Assembly (NCBI RefSeq): GCF_036825875.1
Contig: NZ_DAISXK010000009.1
Location: 1 to 64,000 of the forward strand
Length of the DNA: 64,000 nucleotides
Direction of reading: 5' to 3'
DNA from: Paucihalobacter sp036825875
GTDB taxonomy: Bacteria > Bacteroidota > Bacteroidia > Flavobacteriales > Flavobacteriaceae
Numbering within the stretch: the first letter of the stretch is position 1; every line of letters starts with the position of its first letter. Shown in pieces: positions 59,158 to 64,000 of this stretch. The notes below the pieces were generated by a model that saw only the letters and a program-made list of their open reading frames with translations, was not told where the DNA came from and did no database searches. The translations under genes and the position numbers were made by a program.

Positions 59158-62100
59158 TTATTCTTCAATCAAAACCCAATCACCTTTGGCGACTAAAGGT
59201 TCGGCTTGCTTATATTTAAGTGTTTTATTTTCACCACTCATTACATGTTTGATAGTCACACGATCATTACGCCCAATTTTTGGTTTGTCTCTCACGATAG
59301 TTTCAACAACTTGATTTTGACGTTGGGTATTTTGACCTGCAGCTCTCGATTGCGCCGAGCGTTCATCTAAATTAGGAATATCTTCCTTAGTTGTCTGAAG
59401 TTGTTCTTTCCTTCTGGTTTTCGCTTCCTGAATTGCATCGGTAGTTTCGGTTGGTAATTCACCTTTAAATAAAAAGGAAATCACATCCTTATTCACCTGG
59501 TCCATGGTGCTTTTAAAGAGTTCAAAAGCTTCAAATTTATAAATTAATAATGGATCTTTTTGCTCGTGAACAGCTAGTTGAACGGATTGTTTTAGCTCAT
59601 CCATTTTGCGCAAATGCGTTTTCCAAGCATCGTCAACAATTGCGAGTGTGATATTCTTTTCAAAATCGTTAATGAGTTGTTTTCCTTTGGATTCATAAGC
59701 TTTTTCAAGATCGGTAACGACCTGAAGTTGTTTTACGCCATCAGTAAATGGTACCACAATTCGCTTAAATTTCTCGCCTTGATTTTTATACACATTTTCA
59801 ATTACCGGAAATGCCAAATCCGCATTGCGTTGCATTTTATCGCGGTATTGATTAAACGCAGATTTGTAGACTTCTTGTGCCATTTTTTGAACCGGAAGTT
59901 TTGAAAAGTCACTTTCTGCAACTGGGCTGCTCATTGAGAAAAAGCGAATGAGTTCAAACTCGAAGTTTTTAAAATCGTTAACCGCCTGATTTTTTTCGCA
60001 AATTAATTCTGCTGTGTCGTAAATCATGTTGGCAATATCAACGCGTAAACGCTCACCTTGCAAGGCGTGCTTACGTCGTTTATAAACTACTTCACGCTGG
60101 GCGTTCATAACGTCGTCGTACTCTAACAAACGCTTTCTTATTCCGAAGTTATTTTCTTCTACTTTTTTCTGTGCACGTTCAATAGACTTTGAAATCATAG
60201 AATGCTGAATGACTTCGCCTTCTTTTAAGCCCATTCTGTCCATCATTTTGGCAATACGTTCACTGCCAAATAGGCGCATTAAATTATCTTCTAACGACAC
60301 ATAAAATTGTGAACTTCCAGGATCACCTTGTCTACCAGCTCTACCGCGTAACTGTCTATCTACACGTCTAGAATCGTGACGTTCTGTACCTACAATCGCC
60401 AAACCACCTGCTTTTTTAACTTCGTTAGATAGTTTGATGTCGGTACCACGACCTGCCATGTTCGTAGCAATAGTAACTTGACCGGGTTTACCAGCATCAG
60501 CAACAATATTGGCTTCTTTTTTGTGGAGTTTCGCATTTAGAACATTGTGAGGAATTTTGCGAATGGCAAGCATTTTGGCTAATAATTCACTTATTTCTAC
60601 AGAGGTTGTTCCAATTAAAACCGGTCTTCCAGCTTCTGATAATTGCGTTACATCTTCAATTACGGCGTTGTATTTCTCGCGCTTGGTTTTGTAAACTAAG
60701 TCTTCTTTATCATCACGTGCAATTGGTCTGTTGGTTGGAATTTCAACCACATCTAGTTTATAGATTTCCCAGAATTCACCAGCTTCGGTTACCGCAGTAC
60801 CTGTCATACCCGAAAGCTTACGATACATTCTGAAATAATTTTGAAGCGTTATAGTTGCGAAGGTTTGCGTAGCATCTTCAATTTTTACATTTTCTTTTGC
60901 TTCAATTGCTTGATGCAAACCATCACTATAACGACGACCGTCCATAATACGTCCGGTTTGTTCGTCTACAATCATTACCTTGTTGTCCATCACCACATAT
61001 TGGGTGTCTTTTTCAAACAAAGCATAAGCTTTTAGGAGCTGATTAAGTGTGTGAATACGTTCCGATTTGATGCTAAAATCTTTGAAAAGTTCTTCTTTAA
61101 GCTTGGCTTCTTCTTCAGCAGGCAAACCTTTCCTTTCAATTTTTCCGATTTCCGTACCCATTTCAGGCATGATAAAAAAGTTGGGATCGTCTTTGCCTGA
61201 GAGAAATTCGACACCTTTATCTGATAAATCTACTTGATTATTCTTTTCGTCGATAACATAGTATAAATCTGCATCAATCTTGGGCATTTCGCGATTGTTA
61301 TCCTGCATGTAGAAGTTTTCAGTTTTTTGAAGCAGTAGTTTAATACCTTCTTCACTTAAAAACTTGATTAACGCTTTGTTTTTAGGAATACCACGGTAAA
61401 CCTGCAATAATTTAAAACCACCGTCTTTGGTATTACCTTCAGCAATTAATTTTTTTGCTTCTGCTAAAACAGCAATTAACTGCTGGCGTTGTTCTGCCAC
61501 AATCGATTCAACTTTAGGTTTAAGCTCTGTAAATTCATGTCGATCTCCTTGCGGAATTGGTCCAGAAATAATTAATGGTGTTCTGGCATCATCAACTAAT
61601 ACCGAATCGACCTCATCCACAATCGCAAAATGGTGGCGACGTTGCACTAAATCTTCAGGTGAATGCGCCATGTTATCTCTTAGATAATCAAAACCGAATT
61701 CATTGTTGGTACCGTAGGTAATATCGGCATTATAAGCTTTTTTTCTTGCGGCAGAATTGGGTTGGTGGTAATCTATACAATCAACACTTAAGCCGTGAAA
61801 TTCAAAAATTGGTGCCATCCACGCGCTATCACGTTTGGCCAGATAATCGTTCACCGTTACTAAGTGTACACCTTTACCCGATAATGCATTTAAATACATT
61901 GGAAGAGTGGCTACCAGAGTTTTACCTTCACCTGTTTGCATTTCGGCAATTTTCCCTTGGTGCATTGCAATACCACCAATAAGCTGAACGTCGTAATGAA
62001 TCATATCCCAGGTAATCGGCTTACCAGCAGCATCCCAAGAATTACTCCACACGGCTTTTTCATCAGAAAGTGTGACATAACTTTTACTTCCTGATATTTC

Positions 62101-62514
62101 TCTATCAAAAGTATTGGCCGTAACGGTGATTTCGGTATTGTGAAAAAAGCGTTTGGCTGTTTCTTTAACTACAGCGAATGCTTCAGGTAATATGTCGTTT
62201 AAAACAGCTTCAGTAGCTGCGTAAATACCGTCTTCGATAGCATCTATCTCTTGGTAGATATTTTCGCGTTCGTCAATATCTTCGGTGTCTTGGGCTTTTT
62301 GTTTAAGGTGTTCAATTTGCTCGTAAAAAGGCTTTCGTGCTTCGGCAATTTGGGCTTTAAAGCCTTCAGTTTTGGCTCTTAATTCGTCGTGAGATAGCGC
62401 TTCAATAGCAGCTTCAAAAGTTTTAATTTTATTTACGATTGGCATGATGGCTTTTACATCCTGCTTGGATTTATCGCCAACAAAAACCTTTAGTACTGAA
62501 TTTAGTATATTCAT
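59158..62514 (-). CDS. secA: Preprotein translocase ATPase subunit SecA
   Basis: SecA drives export of unfolded proteins through SecYEG using ATP. The 1118-residue form carries Bacteroidota-typical insertions. The motor has Walker A AEMQTGEGKTLVATLPMYL (about 182-200), Walker B VDEVDSVLVDDARTPLIISG (about 284-303), GTTSVEISELLAKML and AGRGTDIKL. The signature LRGRAGRQGDPGSSQFYVSL is intact. An insertion of about 150 residues sits at roughly 310-460. The C-terminus ends without the usual cysteine zinc-binding motif, as in other members of this phylum. It is monocistronic with a promoter-like box 80 nt upstream. Confidence 0.98.
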   Translation of the reverse strand: MNILNSVLKVFVGDKSKQDVKAIMPIVNKIKTFEAAIEALSHDELRAKTEGFKAQIAEARKPFYEQIEHLKQKAQDTEDIDERENIYQEIDAIEDGIYAATEAVLNDILPEAFAVVKETAKRFFHNTEITVTANTFDREISGSKSYVTLSDEKAVWSNSWDAAGKPITWDMIHYDVQLIGGIAMHQGKIAEMQTGEGKTLVATLPMYLNALSGKGVHLVTVNDYLAKRDSAWMAPIFEFHGLSVDCIDYHQPNSAARKKAYNADITYGTNNEFGFDYLRDNMAHSPEDLVQRRHHFAIVDEVDSVLVDDARTPLIISGPIPQGDRHEFTELKPKVESIVAEQRQQLIAVLAEAKKLIAEGNTKDGGFKLLQVYRGIPKNKALIKFLSEEGIKLLLQKTENFYMQDNNREMPKIDADLYYVIDEKNNQVDLSDKGVEFLSGKDDPNFFIMPEMGTEIGKIERKGLPAEEEAKLKEELFKDFSIKSERIHTLNQLLKAYALFEKDTQYVVMDNKVMIVDEQTGRIMDGRRYSDGLHQAIEAKENVKIEDATQTFATITLQNYFRMYRKLSGMTGTAVTEAGEFWEIYKLDVVEIPTNRPIARDDKEDLVYKTKREKYNAVIEDVTQLSEAGRPVLIGTTSVEISELLAKMLAIRKIPHNVLNAKLHKKEANIVADAGKPGQVTIATNMAGRGTDIKLSNEVKKAGGLAIVGTERHDSRRVDRQLRGRAGRQGDPGSSQFYVSLEDNLMRLFGSERIAKMMDRMGLKEGEVIQHSMISKSIERAQKKVEENNFGIRKRLLEYDDVMNAQREVVYKRRKHALQGERLRVDIANMIYDTAELICEKNQAVNDFKNFEFELIRFFSMSSPVAESDFSKLPVQKMAQEVYKSAFNQYRDKMQRNADLAFPVIENVYKNQGEKFKRIVVPFTDGVKQLQVVTDLEKAYESKGKQLINDFEKNITLAIVDDAWKTHLRKMDELKQSVQLAVHEQKDPLLIYKFEAFELFKSTMDQVNKDVISFLFKGELPTETTDAIQEAKTRRKEQLQTTKEDIPNLDERSAQSRAAGQNTQRQNQVVETIVRDKPKIGRNDRVTIKHVMSGENKTLKYKQAEPLVAKGDWVLIEE

Positions 62515-62593
62515 AGGTATTGTATATATTAAAGCCTTAATGCGTGTTGCATTGGCATTTTTTTTGTTCTGTATGTTGTTCGCATGTAACCTT

Positions 62594-62601
62594 CAAAGAT
62601 A
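62594..62601 (-). promoter_or_regulatory. Promoter -7 box of secA
   Basis: The minus strand reads TATCTTTG, 79 nt before the secA ATG, and matches TAnnTTTG. Confidence 0.5.
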
Positions 62602-62639
62602 AGGTTTATGCGAGGTTTATAAAAAGAAAACCAAACAAA

Positions 62640-62664
62640 AAAAGCCTCGGTAGGAGACTTTTTA
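62640..62664 (-). terminator. Rho-independent terminator of DUF2795 gene
   Basis: A 10-bp stem with one G-T pair (62640-62649 against 62655-62664) and a 5-nt loop is followed by a T tract on the minus strand, 20 nt after the DUF2795 stop. Confidence 0.8.
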
Positions 62665-62684
62665 ATTATTCTGTTTTATTGTTT

Positions 62685-62906
62685 TTAATATTCGTCCTCA
62701 TTCCAGAGGTAATCTTCGTCTGTTGGATAATCCGACCAAATTTCTTCAATTGAATCATAAGAATCGCCTTCATCTTCTATAGATTGCAGGTTTTCAACAA
62801 CTTCTAATGGCGCTCCTGTTCTAATTGCGTAGTCTATAAGTTCGTCCTTAGTGGCTGGCCATGGTGCATCGCTTAAATAAGATGCTAATTCGAGGGTCCA
62901 ATACAT
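62685..62906 (-). CDS. DUF2795-like small protein
   Basis: This 73-residue protein begins MYWTLELASYLSDAPWPATK, which fits the DUF2795 pattern of a short all-helical domain (ELIDYAIRTGAPLEVVENLQ). A very acidic tail (EDEGDSYDSIEEIWSDYPTD) follows. In this family the helix pair resembles a DNA- or protein-binding module, but no function is established. It has its own promoter-like box and terminator, so it is a small single-gene unit. It may bind a nucleic acid or protein partner; nothing in the context specifies which. Confidence 0.88.
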   Translation of the reverse strand: MYWTLELASYLSDAPWPATKDELIDYAIRTGAPLEVVENLQSIEDEGDSYDSIEEIWSDYPTDEDYLWNEDEY

Positions 62907-62929
62907 TTCTTATGTGTTTTAATTTTCTG

Positions 62930-62937
62930 CAAAAATA
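62930..62937 (-). promoter_or_regulatory. Promoter -7 box of DUF2795 gene
   Basis: The minus strand reads TATTTTTG, 23 nt before the ATG at 62906, and matches TAnnTTTG. Confidence 0.45.
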
Positions 62938-63017
62938 AATTTTCTGCTCAATAAATCAAGAAAAAAGTACATTATTTCATCATTAATAAAAAGAGCGTAA
63001 AAAAAAGCTGGTTTTTC

Positions 63018-63593
63018 TTAGAATTCTTTTGTTGGAATCCATTTAATTTCGTTTGCTTGCAATTCATGAGACAACTTCCGTGCCAACACAAATAGGTAGT
63101 CTGAGAGTCGGTTTAAATATACTAAAGTCTTATCCTGAAAAGGAGAAATCTCCATAAGTGCAACGGCTAGGCGCTCGGCACGTCTACAAACACAACGTGC
63201 TATATGACAGATTGACACTGTAGGATGGCCACCAGGGAGGACAAAATGTGTCATTGGCGGTAATTGTGAATCCATTAAATCAATAGCTTTTTCTAGAGTC
63301 TCTATATCTGCCTGTGAAATTTTTGGAATATTTAATCTTTCTTTTCCGCTTTTCAAGATGGCTTTATCAGGATCGGTTGCTAAAATGGCACCAACGGTGA
63401 ATAATTTATCTTGAATGTCCATAAGAAATTGTTGATGACTCTTGTTAATTTCCTGATCTCGTAACAATCCAATATGTGAGTTGAGCTCATCTACAGTACC
63501 ATAACTTTCAATTCTTATATGATGTTTTGGTACGCGAGTACCGCCAAATAGGGCAGTAGTGCCAGTGTCACCGGTTTTTGTATATATTTTCAT
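63018..63593 (-). CDS. Cob(I)yrinic acid a,c-diamide adenosyltransferase (PduO type)
   Basis: This enzyme adds the 5'-deoxyadenosyl group of ATP to cob(I)alamin to make coenzyme B12. The 191-residue protein begins MKIYTKTGDTGTTALFGGTR, the PduO-type ATP-binding motif. The conserved CRRAERLAVAL and LNRLSDYLFVLAR complete the family pattern. It complements MeaB at 57 kb, so the strain should use adenosylcobalamin, probably for methylmalonyl-CoA mutase. The next gene upstream on this strand is the YggS-type gene, 11 nt away. Confidence 0.95.
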   Translation of the reverse strand: MKIYTKTGDTGTTALFGGTRVPKHHIRIESYGTVDELNSHIGLLRDQEINKSHQQFLMDIQDKLFTVGAILATDPDKAILKSGKERLNIPKISQADIETLEKAIDLMDSQLPPMTHFVLPGGHPTVSICHIARCVCRRAERLAVALMEISPFQDKTLVYLNRLSDYLFVLARKLSHELQANEIKWIPTKEF

Positions 63594-63604
63594 AGATTTT
63601 TTAA

Positions 63605-64000
63605 TTAGTAATTACGTTCTCCAAAGATATTACTTCCAACCCTAATCATAGTGCTGCCGCATGCAATAGCAATGTTGTAATCACTACTCATACCCATTGA
63701 AATAATTTTTAAGTCTGAATTATTTGTTTGAAGGTGCTTAAAACTGTCAAAAGCATTTTTGAGTTTGTTGAATTCGGTTTTGAGTTGGACTTCATCGTCG
63801 GTAAAGGTTGCCATTCCCATAAGTCCAACAATATTGATGTTACTTAGTTTATTTACTTCTGGAGATGTTATTAAGGCTTTTGCATCATTAGTTGAAAGTC
63901 CAAACTTCGAATCTTCTTCAGCTATTTTAATTTGGATAAGACAATTAATTGTTCTTTCGTATTTTTTGGCTTGTTTGTCTATCTCTTTTAATAATTTTAT
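63605..64000 (-). CDS. YggS/PLPBP family pyridoxal phosphate protein (N-terminus beyond window)
   Basis: This is the C-terminal ~131 residues of a YggS-type alanine-racemase-like barrel protein that binds pyridoxal phosphate and helps maintain PLP homeostasis. The frame is open to the window edge. Segments are INCLIQIKIAEEDSKFGLS, VGLMGMATFTDD, ISMGMSSDYNIAIACGSTMI and RVGSNIFGERNY, the last two being the phosphate-binding end of the barrel. The N-terminal half with the PLP lysine is outside the window. It precedes the adenosyltransferase gene by 11 nt on the same strand. Confidence 0.93.
   Translation of the reverse strand: MKLLKEIDKQAKKYERTINCLIQIKIAEEDSKFGLSTNDAKALITSPEVNKLSNINIVGLMGMATFTDDEVQLKTEFNKLKNAFDSFKHLQTNNSDLKIISMGMSSDYNIAIACGSTMIRVGSNIFGERNY

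Noticed and set aside
62966..63017. Terminator after the adenosyltransferase gene
   Set aside because: The A/T runs near 62980-63017 allow only a very weak stem, so no terminator is reported.

Overview
The window is chromosomal DNA of a member of the Flavobacteriaceae (phylum Bacteroidota). Four kinds of evidence in the sequence support this. Base composition is AT-rich. Promoter-like boxes of the Bacteroidota type (TAnnTTTG) recur just upstream of genes. Type IX secretion (T9SS) C-terminal sorting domains end four proteins. The gene content and order (monomeric NADP-isocitrate dehydrogenase, long-form GAPDH, dapA-bamD-rpoZ-coaBC-porD-recN-fabI) are typical of the family. The species cannot be named from sequence alone. 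No rRNA, tRNA, CRISPR array, insertion sequence, phage gene or convincing replication origin was seen. Coding density is high and most of the content is core housekeeping.

Layout. 1-9.3 kb, almost all on the minus strand: the N-terminal part of a TonB-dependent receptor cut by the window edge, icd, an 814-bp non-coding stretch with several hairpins, rplS, trmD, a coiled-coil membrane protein, two small beta-propeller-like lipoproteins and GAPDH. 9.3-14.9 kb: a DegP/HtrA-type protease diverges from dapF, a GNAT acetyltransferase, mltG, a DUF2279 protein and a lysozyme-like protein, so this part is rich in cell-wall functions. 14.9-19 kb: an apparent dnaA operon (dnaA, LMW tyrosine phosphatase, secreted sugar dehydrogenase, RsmI-like methyltransferase). 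19-26 kb: thioesterase, a tightly overlapping ribD-HAD-EamA-YigZ operon, then GNAT-prmC-ligA on the plus strand. 26-36 kb: a membrane protein, a two-gene 5'-nucleotidase, then the long plus-strand block from a DUF6913-like gene and dapA to fabI. 36-42 kb: three consecutive T9SS-exported surface or secreted proteins. 42-47 kb: glycosyltransferase, YbbR-like protein, coaE and a two-component pair. 47-53.9 kb, minus strand: miaA, a Kv-like potassium channel, a DUF3857/transglutaminase-fold protein, an exonuclease/GIY-YIG fusion, an ABC ATPase and a methyltransferase. 54-64 kb: PAP2 phosphatase, lipid-type glycosyltransferase, NAD-dependent epimerase, meaB, DUF2911, M23 peptidase, secA, DUF2795, a PduO-type cobalamin adenosyltransferase and the C-terminal half of a YggS-type PLP protein.

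How the genes fit together. Several small pathways are represented. dapA and dapF give lysine/diaminopimelate, which feeds peptidoglycan; mltG, the lysozyme-like protein and the M23 peptidase remodel it. coaBC and coaE belong to coenzyme A synthesis. meaB and the cobalamin adenosyltransferase imply a B12-dependent methylmalonyl-CoA mutase elsewhere in the genome. SecA, BamD, PorD and the four T9SS cargo proteins form parts of an export route from cytoplasm to cell surface.

I found no clearly new multi-gene system. The items most worth a second look are: the exonuclease/GIY-YIG gene, whose catalytic N-terminus lies upstream of any standard start codon; the structured non-coding block at 3.6-4.4 kb; a terminator-like hairpin in the dnaA leader; a T9SS sugar dehydrogenase inside the dnaA operon; and a 5'-nucleotidase split into two genes in inverted domain order.
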